The notes: generated by a model from the letters alone, not told the origin. A stretch of 46,075 bases of DNA from Clostridium sp. (GCA_023663805.1 JAMPGR010000001.1:476457-522531), one strand, 5' to 3'; counted from the stretch's first letter, positions 15,995-24,607 are shown. Numbers and translations are program-made.

Positions 15995-17797
15995 TCATTG
16001 TTTCTTTCGCCGGCCGTTCTTTTTCGATTCGGAACGGTGTTTGTTCCGGAAATAGTCGTATGGACTCTCCGCTCCCGAGGGGAGGGGCTGTTCGTCGTGG
16101 CGGCGGTTCTTGCGGCTGGAGGCGCGGGCATAGTCTTTGTCGGGGGCGGCGATCTCGCTGTAGATCCGTTTGCCGAAGAATTCGCCCCCGGTCAGTCCCT
16201 CGACAACGCGGCGGGCGTCGGCCGCCGGAACGTCGAAGAGCGAGTAGCCGGGCAACAGGTCGATGCGCCCTACGTCGACGCGCCGTCCCGCGACGTTGTG
16301 GTTCAGCATCTCGATCAGGTTTCCGGCATAGAAGCCGTCGTTCTTTCCGGCGTTGATATAGATTCGCTCCATCCCCTTCTCGGCCGTGCGGCGGTCTTTC
16401 TCCTCGTCGGTCCGGGGTCGGGCGTCGTGTTTCTCCTTTTTCTCTTTCCGGTCGCGCGCGGGCTTCTCGTCGATATAGTCGATCTTCGGGGCGTCGCGGT
16501 AGTAGTCGAGCAGGCGGTTGAATTCGAGCGAAACGACCCGTTTCAGCAGGTCTTCGCCGCTGAGCCAGCTGAGTTTCCGGCTGATTCCCGGGAGATAGCG
16601 GTCGATCTGCTCCTGATTGACCACGACCTTCTCGAGGCGGTCGGCGAGGTTGTAGAGTTGTTTCTCGATTATATGCTCCGGGGTCGGAACCTCGCGGCGC
16701 TCGAATTTCTTCCCGATCTTCTTTTCGATTTCGCGGAGTTTTCCTTTCTCGCGCGAATGGATGATCGCGACGCTTATGCCGGTCTTTCCGGCTCGGCCTG
16801 TGCGGCCGGAGCGGTGGGTGTAGACGGCGGTGTCGTCGGGGAGGCCGTAGTTGATGACGTGGGTCAGGTCGTCGACATCGAGGCCGCGGGCGGCGACGTC
16901 GGTGGCGACCAGCAGGGAAATGACCTTGTCGCGGAATTTTTTCATCACGATGTCGCGCTGCTGCTGCGACAGGTCGCCGTGGAGCGCGTCGGCGTTATAT
17001 CCGTCCTGGATCAGTTTGTCAGCGATCTCCTGGGTGTCGCGGCGGGTGCGGCAGAAGATGATCGCGTAGATGCCGGGGGAGTCGTCGGCGACGCGCTTCA
17101 GCGCGAGATATTTGTCTCGGGCGTTGACCATATAATATATGTGGCGGACATTCTCGGCACCCTCGTTCCGGTTTCCGATAACGAATTCGGTCGGGTCATT
17201 CATATAGTTCTTCGCGATTGCGGCAATCTCGCGGGGCATCGTCGCCGAGAACATCAGCATCTTCCGTCCGGAGGGAACATGGCTCAGGATGTCGTTGATC
17301 GAGTCTAGGAATCCCATGTTCAGCATCTCGTCGGCTTCGTCGAGGACAACCGTCCTGACATCGTCGAGCGTGACGACGCCGCGGTTGATCAGGTCAATCA
17401 GACGGCCCGGGGTCGCGACGACTATCTGGATCCCCTCGCGAAGAGCGCGTATCTGGCTCTCGATACTCGATCCGCCGTAGACCGGAAGCACACGCACATC
17501 GGGCATATATTTCGAGAAGTCGGCCAGGTCGCCGGCAATCTGGAGACAGAGTTCGCGGGTCGGCGAGAGAATCAGCGCCTGGGGGCGTCGGAGCGCCGGG
17601 TCGATACGCTGGAGCACCGGAAGTCCGAACGCGGCGGTTTTTCCCGTTCCGGTCTGGGCGAGGGCGACGACATCGCCCGAGGTGTCGTCGAGAAGGTGTG
17701 GGATAACTTTTTCCTGGACCGGCATCGGGTTCTCAAAGCCGAGATCCTCTATGGCGCGGCGCAGGTCTTCGCGGACGCCCAATTCTTCGAATGTCAT
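15995..17797 (-). CDS. DEAD-box RNA helicase with DbpA-type RNA-binding domain
   Basis: ATP-dependent RNA helicase of 600 residues in the DeaD/CsdA-DbpA group, acting in ribosome assembly or RNA decay. The Q motif lies near 20-28 and AQTGTGKT at 47-54. PTREL is near 79-83 and DEAD at 153-156, followed by SAT and then HRSGRTGR in the second RecA domain. A DbpA-like RNA-binding domain (RIYINAGKNDGFYAGNLI onwards) is near residues 475-550, and a basic tail (SESKKNGRRKKQ) ends the protein. A charged linker of lysine and glutamate separates the core from this domain. It follows the secreted hydrolase gene by 26 nt. Confidence 0.95.
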   Translation of the reverse strand: MTFEELGVREDLRRAIEDLGFENPMPVQEKVIPHLLDDTSGDVVALAQTGTGKTAAFGLPVLQRIDPALRRPQALILSPTRELCLQIAGDLADFSKYMPDVRVLPVYGGSSIESQIRALREGIQIVVATPGRLIDLINRGVVTLDDVRTVVLDEADEMLNMGFLDSINDILSHVPSGRKMLMFSATMPREIAAIAKNYMNDPTEFVIGNRNEGAENVRHIYYMVNARDKYLALKRVADDSPGIYAIIFCRTRRDTQEIADKLIQDGYNADALHGDLSQQQRDIVMKKFRDKVISLLVATDVAARGLDVDDLTHVINYGLPDDTAVYTHRSGRTGRAGKTGISVAIIHSREKGKLREIEKKIGKKFERREVPTPEHIIEKQLYNLADRLEKVVVNQEQIDRYLPGISRKLSWLSGEDLLKRVVSLEFNRLLDYYRDAPKIDYIDEKPARDRKEKKEKHDARPRTDEEKDRRTAEKGMERIYINAGKNDGFYAGNLIEMLNHNVAGRRVDVGRIDLLPGYSLFDVPAADARRVVEGLTGGEFFGKRIYSEIAAPDKDYARASSRKNRRHDEQPLPSGAESPYDYFRNKHRSESKKNGRRKKQ

Positions 17798-17823
17798 ATA
17801 TATCTGTTATCTGTTTTGTCTGG

Positions 17824-19257
17824 TTAATCTTTTGTTAAAACGGCCTTCGCCGCGTTATTGTTTGACGGCTCGGCGAGGTCGACAGTGACCGACGCGGGGT
17901 AGAGCCGCCGGGGATCGCCGAAAAGGGCGCAACTCCGGAGTATGTCAGCGGTTGTCAGCGCAGGCCGTCCGTGCCAGACACGGTGTCCGTTGACACGGAC
18001 CGTGACAGGTCGGGAAAGGTCGACGAGGTGTTCGTCGAGATAGACGCGGATGATGCCGTCAGTCGCCGGGGTATAACTCCGGCTGAAGTCGAGGTCAATC
18101 TCCCACACAGGGTCGACGACGGTCGTCGTGTATGCGACGCGGTCGATGGTCAGGTCGACGGTGTTTCCGGTGATGGTCATCTCGTAGCGGGTTCGCTCGC
18201 CGGGATCGTCACCGCCGGGGCGGCTGAGGACCTCGAGGTTATAGAATCCGCGGCGGTGGAGGCTGTCCATGTCGTAGTCCTCCCAACTGACGCGGCGTGG
18301 CCAGGGGTTTCGGCGATAATGTTTCAGCCAGGTGGTCGTCGGGGTGTAGTCGATATGGTGGCCGCGGCCGGGGATCAGTTCGATACGGCGGCGGAAGTAG
18401 CCGGGGTTGTCGGCGGCGACGCTGTCGAAAGCCTGGAGCGTAAGGCGGGTCAGGGAGTTGCGGTAGAATCCGTCGTCGAGGGCTCCGGTCCGGAGCGAGA
18501 AGGCGATGTTGCGGCAGTTCTCGACCGGGGCGTTCTTCAGTGGTTCCCCGCCGGCCATCGGGCCAGCGCCGGCGAGGTAGTCGGCGTAGAACGAGGCGAG
18601 ACGCTGTGAGCCGTAGCCCCCCTCGGAGATTCCGAAGAAGTAGATCCGGTCGGGGTCGATCTCGCCCGAGGCGAGCGCCTGGCGGAGCATATTCTCCCAG
18701 GCCCACTGTTTAGTCTGCTGGTACCAGCGGTACCATTTCCCGGTCTGCGGAATCCGGGGGACGAAATAGGCCGCGGGAGCGTCGTCGAAGTTGCGGGCGA
18801 AGTAGAGTCCGTTGGCCCATTCGCGCGAGGGGTCGCCGGATCCGTGGAGATAGAGGAAGAGGGGATATCCGGCCGCGGGACGATCCCCTTTCGAGCCGTA
18901 GCGGAAGGTCATCCGGGGGTCGCCGGGTTCGATTCCGCTCGGAAGAGCCCAGGATGCGGAGTCCTCCGACAGGGGGCTCAGTGCCGGAAGTGTCTCGGAA
19001 GTCGATGCGGCGAGCGCCTCGCGCCAGGCGTCCCATACCTGACGGCGCATCGCCGCGAGGGAGTCGGCCGCGAGCGGCCGCGAGGGGACGGCGGAGGCCG
19101 GCGCGACATCGTCGCCGGCGAGTTTCGACTCGAGCCACAGTTTCATTTCAGTCTGCCGCAGCGGCTGTTCCGCAGCGACTTCGACGGGTACAGCGACCGG
19201 CATCAGCAGCGCCGCCGCTAGTGCGAATATACAAAAGAACAGTTTCGTTATTCTCAT
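17824..19257 (-). CDS. Secreted alpha/beta hydrolase (esterase-like)
   Basis: The ATG at 19257 gives MRITKLFFCIFALAAALL, a clean signal peptide; the frame is open a little further upstream without plausible sequence. The mature protein has a hydrolase domain with HGSGDP at 138-143, nucleophile Ser211 in GISEGGY, a likely Asp261/262 in GALDDGF and His300/301 in GRGHHIDY. The 170 C-terminal residues look like beta-rich accessory strands (VYLDEHLVDLSRPVTVRVNG). It resembles phospholipase/carboxylesterase or PHB-depolymerase-type enzymes; the substrate is unknown. The DEAD helicase gene follows closely. Confidence 0.85.
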   Translation of the reverse strand: MRITKLFFCIFALAAALLMPVAVPVEVAAEQPLRQTEMKLWLESKLAGDDVAPASAVPSRPLAADSLAAMRRQVWDAWREALAASTSETLPALSPLSEDSASWALPSGIEPGDPRMTFRYGSKGDRPAAGYPLFLYLHGSGDPSREWANGLYFARNFDDAPAAYFVPRIPQTGKWYRWYQQTKQWAWENMLRQALASGEIDPDRIYFFGISEGGYGSQRLASFYADYLAGAGPMAGGEPLKNAPVENCRNIAFSLRTGALDDGFYRNSLTRLTLQAFDSVAADNPGYFRRRIELIPGRGHHIDYTPTTTWLKHYRRNPWPRRVSWEDYDMDSLHRRGFYNLEVLSRPGGDDPGERTRYEMTITGNTVDLTIDRVAYTTTVVDPVWEIDLDFSRSYTPATDGIIRVYLDEHLVDLSRPVTVRVNGHRVWHGRPALTTADILRSCALFGDPRRLYPASVTVDLAEPSNNNAAKAVLTKD

Positions 19258-19297
19258 TTCAACAAGCAATTTACAAGCAAGTTTATATGACAAATTG

Positions 19298-19402
19298 TTA
19301 GCCCCGATTCTTCAATATATGGAAACCATAGGGATAGTAGTGGGTCATCTGGTGGATCTGGCCGTCGGCGACGACGGCGCGGATAGCAGTGGTGCATATT
19401 AA
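19298..19402 (-). pseudogene. Remnant of an Rhs-repeat core domain
   Basis: About 34 codons on the minus strand encode TAIRAVVADGQIHQMTHYYP followed by YGFHILKN and a stop. The ...RAVV-x-DG-x-I-x-Q-x-x-HYYPYG pattern matches the conserved end of the RHS-associated core in Bacteroidetes Rhs/YD-repeat proteins. Nothing upstream matches the rest of such a protein; a palindromic repeat pair begins about 20 nt further on. It is read as the decayed tail of a large lost gene. Confidence 0.65.
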
Positions 19403-19422
19403 ACAACTAACATATTGATACT

Positions 19423-19519
19423 CAGTAGGTGCGCAGCCTGCCGCGTCCACCTCGAATGACGCTGAAACCTCGCTGATTTTGTTCCACGCCTGGGCAGACG
19501 CGGCAGGCCGCGTCCCTAC
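19423..19519. repeat. Inverted pair of GC-rich palindromic elements
   Basis: The right element contains the hairpin GACGCGG-CAGG-CCGCGTC (19497-19514) followed by CCTAC. The left element, in opposite orientation, is a degenerate copy around GCCTGCCGCGTC (19436-19447) preceded by CAGTAGG. The right element is a perfect 23-nt inverted match to 41154-41176, 21.6 kb away. The two are separated by about 50 nt. Confidence 0.85.
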
Positions 19520-19660
19520 AATAAATCGCTGTATGTCATCAATATGAGCACTGAATATTCTGCGGGGAGATTTCATCGGCCGGGGTGATTGATCGGGTTT
19601 ATCAGTTGTTCGGCCGTAAAGTTACGAAGAAGTTTTTAATCGGACAAATTTATGTTTTTT

Positions 19661-19679
19661 ATGGATTTTCAAAATCCAT
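19661..19679. promoter_or_regulatory. 19-nt palindrome upstream of GH92
   Basis: ATGGATTTT, one central C, then AAAATCCAT: a perfect 9-bp inverted repeat lying 67 nt upstream of the GH92 -7 box. It could be a regulator operator; no regulator gene is adjacent. Confidence 0.4.
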
Positions 19680-19746
19680 TCTCGCGGCTGGCGATTTTCG
19701 GGCTATGTTTGACCGGAATTTGCACATCGCTTTCACGAACTATCCC

Positions 19747-19754
19747 TACTTTTG
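19747..19754 (+). promoter_or_regulatory. -7 box of the GH92 gene
   Basis: TACTTTTG fits TAnnTTTG, 32 nt before the ATG at 19787. The best upstream TTTG is about 24 nt away, slightly far for a -33 box. Confidence 0.5.
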
Positions 19755-19786
19755 TGCCATCCAACCGATATAATTACAAACAGAGA

Positions 19787-21931
19787 ATGAAAAAAGGTAT
19801 GCTATCACTATTTATCGCGGCCGCGGCTGCCCTGACGGCGGCCGGCGAATCGCTGACCGACCTGGTCAACCCCCTGCTCGGTACGGCGACCCTCTGGGAC
19901 GCCGAAGACCTCGGATATGTACGCCACAGCGAAAAACGGACCTGGGGCGCGGAGGTATTCCCCGGCGCAGCGCTCCCGAACGCAATGGTCCAGCTGACGC
20001 CGGTCACGATGTGGCACACCGGAGCCGGATATCAGTATGAGGACACGACAATCCTCGGCTTCGCCCACACGGCGATGGGCCACTGGAATCTGATCGACCT
20101 GCCGATGATGGCCGTCACCGGACGCTTCGACGCCGACGACTACGCCTCCCCCTACTCACACGACAACGAATCGGCCCGCCCGGGCTACTACAGCGTCCGC
20201 CTCGGACGCTACGGAATCGACGCCGAACTGACCGCGACACTCCGCTGCGGATTCCACCGCTACCGCTTCGCCGACGGCGGCGAGAAACACCTGCTGGTCA
20301 ACGTCGCCCACAACCAGGGACCCGTCCGCGACTGGGAAATCAACCGGGTCGGCGAAAACGCCTTCGCCGGGCGGCAGAACGAATTGTTCTACTACGCCGT
20401 CACTAACTTGCCGATCGATTCGGTACGGATTCTGCCGGGCAAGACTGAGCGCAGCGTTCCGGTTGCCGTCATCGACTTCCGCAACGACGCCCCGGCGGAG
20501 CCGCTCGAGGTCAGGGTCGGCATTTCGTATGTCAGCATCGACAACGCCCGGCTGAACCTCGAGACAGAGATGCTGTCGAAGAGTTTCGACCAGGTTCGAC
20601 GCGAGGCCGACGAGACCTGGGAGACGCTGCTCGGCCGGATCGAAGTCAAGGGTTCGACCGAGCGCGAAAAAAGGCTGTTCTACACGACGCTCTACCGGTC
20701 GATGCTGATGCCGCGCCTCGAGAGCGACGCCGACGGGCGCTACCGCGACCAGCGGGGGGAGATCGCCGAAGGGGCCGGCTTCCGCTACTACTCGAATCCG
20801 GCTTTCTGGGACGTCGCCCGGTCGCAACTGATTCTCCTCGGCATGCTCCAGCCCGATGTCGCGACAGACATAATCCGCTCGACGATCGACCGCGGCGAGA
20901 AGGACCGCGGATTCATCCCGACATATTTCCACGGCGACTTCGCCCCGGCATTCGTCATCGGCTCCTGGAAGCGGGGAATCCGCGGATTCGACCTCCGAAG
21001 GGCCTACAAACTGGCGCTGAAGAGCGCCACAGTCGCCGGACGCGGCGGACGCCCCTATATGAAGGAGTATCTCGAGAAGGGATATGTCTCGGACGAGAAT
21101 CTCCCCGACAATCCTTTCTGGGAAGAGCACAAGGGGGGTGTCACGAAGACCCTCGAGTATGCCTATGCCGACTATGCCGTCGCGCAGATCGCCCGCGAAC
21201 TCGGCGACACGGCGAACTACCGTATCCTGATGAACCACAGCCGTAACTACCGGAACGTCTTCAACCCCGCCAACGGCTTCTTCCAGGGACGCATCGAGGG
21301 GGGAGACTGGCTGACTCCATACGACCCCGACATGGGGTATTTCCAGCACCAGTACCGCGAGGCCAACGGCTGGAACTCGCTCTTCTACGCCCCCCACGAT
21401 CCGGAGGGTGTCGTCGCACTATATCCGTCGGCCGAAGCGGTCGAGGAGAAACTCGACACCCTCTTCACCCGCCCCTATAACGGCCTCGAAATCGCGAACA
21501 TGACCGGATTTATCGGAAACTACTGCCACGGCAACCAACCGGGCCACAACATCCCCTACACCTATTATTTCACAGGACACCAGGAGAAAGCCCAGCAGCG
21601 CCTTAACCAGATCATGGACCGCTTCTACGACATGGGGCGCGAACATCTGGCCTACTGCGGAATGGACGACGCCGGGGGGATGTCGGCCTGGTATGCCCTC
21701 AACGCGCTCGGAATCTTCACCTACTCCCCGGCCGACGCGGAGTATATCGTTTCGGTCCCGCTGTTCAGCGACGTCGCCTTCCGGCTTCGGGAGAACACCT
21801 TCAGGATCCGCCGCGAGGGGAGCGGCACCCGGATCCGGAAGATCACCGTCGGCGGAAAGCCTCTGAAGGGGTATTTCGTCGGGGATTCGGAGCTCCGGCA
21901 GGGGAAAAGCCTGGTAATTTACACCGACTGA
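19787..21931 (+). CDS. GH92 family alpha-mannosidase-type glycosidase
   Basis: Secreted glycoside hydrolase of 714 residues. The start ATG 19787 gives a signal peptide (MKKGMLSLFIAAAAALTAAG), then the family opening DLVNPLLGT. Further hallmarks are TPVTMWHTGAGYQYED, FYTTLYRSML and AFWDVARSQ. Late in the protein come YTYYFTGHQEKAQ near 592-604 and MDDAGGMSAWYALNALG near 625-642, which carry the catalytic acidic residues. Family members are calcium-dependent exo-alpha-mannosidases acting on host or yeast glycans. No SusC/SusD pair or other glycosidase is adjacent, so it is not in a typical polysaccharide utilisation locus here. Confidence 0.93.
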   Translation: MKKGMLSLFIAAAAALTAAGESLTDLVNPLLGTATLWDAEDLGYVRHSEKRTWGAEVFPGAALPNAMVQLTPVTMWHTGAGYQYEDTTILGFAHTAMGHWNLIDLPMMAVTGRFDADDYASPYSHDNESARPGYYSVRLGRYGIDAELTATLRCGFHRYRFADGGEKHLLVNVAHNQGPVRDWEINRVGENAFAGRQNELFYYAVTNLPIDSVRILPGKTERSVPVAVIDFRNDAPAEPLEVRVGISYVSIDNARLNLETEMLSKSFDQVRREADETWETLLGRIEVKGSTEREKRLFYTTLYRSMLMPRLESDADGRYRDQRGEIAEGAGFRYYSNPAFWDVARSQLILLGMLQPDVATDIIRSTIDRGEKDRGFIPTYFHGDFAPAFVIGSWKRGIRGFDLRRAYKLALKSATVAGRGGRPYMKEYLEKGYVSDENLPDNPFWEEHKGGVTKTLEYAYADYAVAQIARELGDTANYRILMNHSRNYRNVFNPANGFFQGRIEGGDWLTPYDPDMGYFQHQYREANGWNSLFYAPHDPEGVVALYPSAEAVEEKLDTLFTRPYNGLEIANMTGFIGNYCHGNQPGHNIPYTYYFTGHQEKAQQRLNQIMDRFYDMGREHLAYCGMDDAGGMSAWYALNALGIFTYSPADAEYIVSVPLFSDVAFRLRENTFRIRREGSGTRIRKITVGGKPLKGYFVGDSELRQGKSLVIYTD

Positions 21932-21941
21932 AAGAAAAATT

Positions 21942-21963
21942 TCGCATCCGGATGCGATTTTTT
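21942..21963 (+). terminator. Terminator after GH92
   Basis: Stem TCGCAT / ATGCGA with loop CCGG, followed by a run of six T, 10 nt after the GH92 stop. Confidence 0.7.
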
Positions 21964-21975
21964 GGCCATAATTGT

Positions 21976-22006
21976 TTTGTGGTTCAAAAAAGTATGTGTA
22001 ATTTTG
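21976..22006 (+). promoter_or_regulatory. Promoter of rpsU
   Basis: TTTG (21976-21979), 19 nt spacer, TAATTTTG (21999-22006): a full Bacteroidetes consensus, 43 nt before the rpsU start. Confidence 0.8.
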
Positions 22007-22049
22007 CCGCGCTATTCCGAAAAGAATTCAATAAAAAACTAACTAACAT

Positions 22050-22241
22050 ATGATCATCGTACAAGTAAAAGAAGGCGAAAACATCGAAAAAGCTCTGAAG
22101 AAGTTCAAACGCAAGTTTGAAAAAACAGGTATCGTTAAAGAATTGCGCAGCCGCCAGGCTTTCCAGAAGCCTTCGGTGACGAACCGCAAGAAAATGATGA
22201 AGGCTGTTTACGTCCAGAAGCTTCGCGCTACAGAAGAATAA
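22050..22241 (+). CDS. rpsU: 30S ribosomal protein S21
   Basis: A 63-residue basic protein of the small subunit. MIIVQVKEGENIEKALKKFKRKFEK at the N-terminus is the Bacteroidetes form of S21, followed by a lysine/arginine-rich helix. In this phylum S21 is involved in sequestering the anti-Shine-Dalgarno end of 16S rRNA together with S18 and S6, which fits the lack of SD sequences in this window. Its codon choice is less GC-biased than its neighbours, as expected for a highly expressed gene. Confidence 0.97.
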   Translation: MIIVQVKEGENIEKALKKFKRKFEKTGIVKELRSRQAFQKPSVTNRKKMMKAVYVQKLRATEE

Positions 22242-22326
22242 GGCTCCAGCCGGTCCCCGAACTTCCCCCCGAACAGCGCGCGGCCTCGACCAGGAGCCTC
22301 GCCATCCTATATTTGATCCGCCATAC

Positions 22327-22368
22327 AAGCGGCCAGCTCCGCCGGTTTCCCGGCAGTGCTGGCCGCTT
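22327..22368 (+). terminator. Two-level hairpin after rpsU
   Basis: An outer 11-bp stem AAGCGGCCAGC / GCTGGCCGCTT encloses a second hairpin GCCGG-TTTC-CCGGC (22341-22354). It lies 85 nt after rpsU. The following T-run is short and displaced, so the terminator function is only probable. Confidence 0.5.
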
Positions 22369-22416
22369 TCGTTACGATACTTTTTGAGGCGGGGCTTGGT
22401 TTTCCGGATTTTTTTG

Positions 22417-22424
22417 TAACTTTA
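22417..22424 (+). promoter_or_regulatory. Probable -7 box upstream of xerC-type gene
   Basis: TAACTTTA differs from TAnnTTTG in the last base; a TTG lies 18 nt upstream (22396-22398). It is 18 nt before the chosen ATG at 22443. Confidence 0.4.
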
Positions 22425-22442
22425 GGGCCGAAAAACGTTATC

Positions 22443-23402
22443 ATGCCCCGACAGACGATGGGAGAGAGACGACTGAAACCGACCGACGAGGCTATCCTGG
22501 CCTTCATCCGATATCTCGCGACAGAAAAGCGAATGTCGGAGAACACCGTCGCGGCCTACTCGACAGACCTCGCCCAGTGGGAACTCTTCGCGACCGACGG
22601 CGGCCGCCTACCCCTCGCCCCCGAATCGGCGTCGACAAACGATCTTCGCCTCTGGCTCGTCGACCTCGGCCGCCAGGGGATCTCCCAGCGGTCGATACGC
22701 CGCAAGATCCAGGCCCTCCGCTCGTTCTACGCCTACATGATGCGCCGCCGCGGCATGACCGCCAACCCCGCCGCCGCGATCGTTCCGTCGCGCCTGCCGA
22801 AATCGCTCCCGGTCTTCGCCCAGACAAGCGAGATAAACGCGATGATCGACGCCGAGACAGACCCCGACGACTTCGTCGCCGTCCGGAACCGCCTGATTCT
22901 CGAACTGTTGTACTCGACCGGAATCCGCTGCTCGGAACTGACCGGCCTGCTCGACCGGAACGTCGACACCGAACGCGGCGAACTAAAAGTCCACGGAAAA
23001 CGTAATAAGGATAGAATCGTGCCATTCGGAGAAGCGCTGGCCGCTTCGATCGAGAACTACCGCCGGATGCGCCGGCAGGCTGTCCCCGACGCCACAGCGC
23101 CGGAACTGCTTGTCGGCTCGAAGGGGAAGCCCCTCGGCCGCCCACAGGTATACGCCATCGTCCACCGCGCCATGGAAGCCGCCGGAGTCCACGCCACGAG
23201 GAAGAGTCCCCACGTGCTCCGCCACTGCTTCGCCACCGATATGCTGAACAACGGCGCCGACCTCAGCGCCGTCCAGCAACTCCTCGGACACGAATCGCTC
23301 GCGACAACGCAAATCTACACCCATGTCACAGTCCGTGACCTGTTAACCAACTACAAGTCGGCCCACCCCCGTGGGTCAGTTAACCCTAACAAAACAAACT
23401 GA
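22443..23402 (+). CDS. xerC: XerC/XerD-type tyrosine recombinase
   Basis: Site-specific recombinase of 319 residues, most likely the chromosome dimer-resolution enzyme. An N-terminal SAM-like DNA-binding domain covers residues 10-110. Catalytic residues are all present: Arg162 (TGIRCSEL), Lys186 (HGKRNKDR), His257 and Arg260 (SPHVLRHCFA), His283 (LGHESLATTQ) and nucleophile Tyr292. The ATG at 22443 is preferred because the frame upstream is not protein-like; 22458 is an alternative. Its stop is one base before the hpf start. It is next to housekeeping genes, which argues against a phage integrase. Whether it is XerC or XerD cannot be decided here. Confidence 0.9.
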   Translation: MPRQTMGERRLKPTDEAILAFIRYLATEKRMSENTVAAYSTDLAQWELFATDGGRLPLAPESASTNDLRLWLVDLGRQGISQRSIRRKIQALRSFYAYMMRRRGMTANPAAAIVPSRLPKSLPVFAQTSEINAMIDAETDPDDFVAVRNRLILELLYSTGIRCSELTGLLDRNVDTERGELKVHGKRNKDRIVPFGEALAASIENYRRMRRQAVPDATAPELLVGSKGKPLGRPQVYAIVHRAMEAAGVHATRKSPHVLRHCFATDMLNNGADLSAVQQLLGHESLATTQIYTHVTVRDLLTNYKSAHPRGSVNPNKTN

Positions 23403-23403
23403 T

Positions 23404-23706
23404 ATGGAAACAAAAATCCAGGAGATCAATTTCGTAGCGAGGGAATCCCTGCGCGAATTCATCGACAAGAAAGTCGAACGACTCGAACGCCACCACAGCG
23501 ACATCGCAACACTCGATATCACCATGAAGGTCACCCGCCCCGAAGCCGTCATGAACAAACGCGCGACCATCCACGCGATTGTCCCCCATATCGCCGACAT
23601 CGTCGCCAGCAAGGACGCCGACACCTTCGAGGAAGCCCTGACGAACACCTTCGACAATATCGACGCGCTGATAACCAAAAACAAAGAGCAGAAGAAAGGG
23701 AAATAA
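23404..23706 (+). CDS. hpf: Ribosome hibernation-promoting factor, short form
   Basis: A 100-residue protein of the HPF/YfiA family, which binds the 30S subunit to silence ribosomes in stationary phase. The fold shows the N-terminal strand IQEINFVARESLREFIDKKVERLERH and a lysine-rich end. It lacks the long C-terminal dimerisation domain. The ATG at 23404 is separated from the xerC stop by a single base, so the two are translationally linked, an arrangement common in Bacteroidales. Confidence 0.93.
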   Translation: METKIQEINFVARESLREFIDKKVERLERHHSDIATLDITMKVTRPEAVMNKRATIHAIVPHIADIVASKDADTFEEALTNTFDNIDALITKNKEQKKGK

Positions 23707-23731
23707 CCCGCCCCGTTTCGAAAAAAAACAG

Positions 23732-23739
23732 TAATTTTG
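23732..23739 (+). promoter_or_regulatory. -7 box of the FNT channel gene
   Basis: TAATTTTG, 37 nt before the ATG at 23777. No good -33 box is visible at 19-20 nt. Confidence 0.55.
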
Positions 23740-23776
23740 CATTCATGAAATGTCATAAACAAAACAACCGCATCTC

Positions 23777-24565
23777 ATGAATGTCAGAACCCCCGCAGAG
23801 ACCGCCCAGGCAGCCCTGGCGTCCGGAACCGCAAAAGCCGGACTCCACAGCCGCCCGGGCGCTCTCGTCATTCTCTCGATCCTCGCCGGATGTTACATAG
23901 CCCTCGGCGGAACCCTATCGCTGATCGCCGGATACGGCTTCCCCGAAGCGACAGCCGGAAACCCCTCGCTCCAGCGCCTGATCAGCGGCGCGACATTCCC
24001 CCTCGGACTGATACTCGTCGTCGTCCTCGGCGCCGAACTCTTTACCGGAAACAACGCCCTGCTGATTCCCCCGATGGTCACCGGACAATGCTCTCCAGCC
24101 AAGGTCGCCGCGAACTGGACTGTCGTCTACTTCGGGAACATGGCCGGAGCCGTTCTGTTCACATGGCTCTTCGTCGACCTGACCGGACTGACCGCAGCCG
24201 ACCCCTACAACAGCGCGATCCTCGGAATCGCCCGCGCCAAGGTCTCGATGTCCTGGCTGACGGTGCTGCTCAAAGGAATCGGCGCGAACTGGTGTGTCTG
24301 CCTCGCCGTCTGGCTCGCCCTCTCGGGCAAAACGCTGACCGACAAAATGGCCGCCTGCTGGTTCCCGGTTATGGCGTTCGTCGCCCTCGGCTACGAACAC
24401 TCGGTCGCAAACATGTTCTACCTCCCCTGCGCGATGATGGCCGGATCTGACGTGACGATCCTCGAGGCGGTCAACGCGAACCTGATTCCGGCGACCCTCG
24501 GCAACATCGTCGGCGGAGCGCTCTTCGTCGGATCGGTCCACGCATGGCTCTATCTGAAAAAATAA
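23777..24565 (+). CDS. Formate/nitrite transporter (FNT) family channel
   Basis: A 262-residue pentameric-type inner-membrane channel with six helices. The signature GAELFTGN is at 85-92, NWCVCLAVW at 171-179 and the central gating His208 in GYEHSVANM. Substrates in the family are formate, nitrite or hydrosulfide. The absence of nirBD or other nitrite genes nearby, and the fermentative lifestyle of Bacteroidales, favour formate, but the sequence alone does not decide. It has its own -7 box. Confidence 0.92.
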   Translation: MNVRTPAETAQAALASGTAKAGLHSRPGALVILSILAGCYIALGGTLSLIAGYGFPEATAGNPSLQRLISGATFPLGLILVVVLGAELFTGNNALLIPPMVTGQCSPAKVAANWTVVYFGNMAGAVLFTWLFVDLTGLTAADPYNSAILGIARAKVSMSWLTVLLKGIGANWCVCLAVWLALSGKTLTDKMAACWFPVMAFVALGYEHSVANMFYLPCAMMAGSDVTILEAVNANLIPATLGNIVGGALFVGSVHAWLYLKK

Positions 24566-24599
24566 AGAAAAATCACGCAAAAACATTCGGAAAATTTCT

Positions 24600-24607
24600 T
24601 AACTTTG
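24600..24607 (+). promoter_or_regulatory. -7 box of fba
   Basis: TAACTTTG, 62 nt before the fba ATG at 24670. The TTTG upstream box is not evident. Confidence 0.6.

Larger units (their letters stand above)
19258..19786. other. Intergenic region with Rhs remnant, repeat pair and GH92 promoter
   Basis: This divergent gap holds the tail of a broken Rhs gene (19298-19402), an inverted pair of palindromic repeats (19423-19519), a 19-nt palindrome (19661-19679) and a -7 box for GH92 (19747-19754). No intact gene is seen. Confidence 0.75.

Noticed and set aside
22443..23402. Phage or integron integrase marking a mobile island
   Set aside because: The recombinase has the size and motifs of XerC/D, is coupled to hpf, and sits among core genes without attachment repeats, tRNA or cargo.
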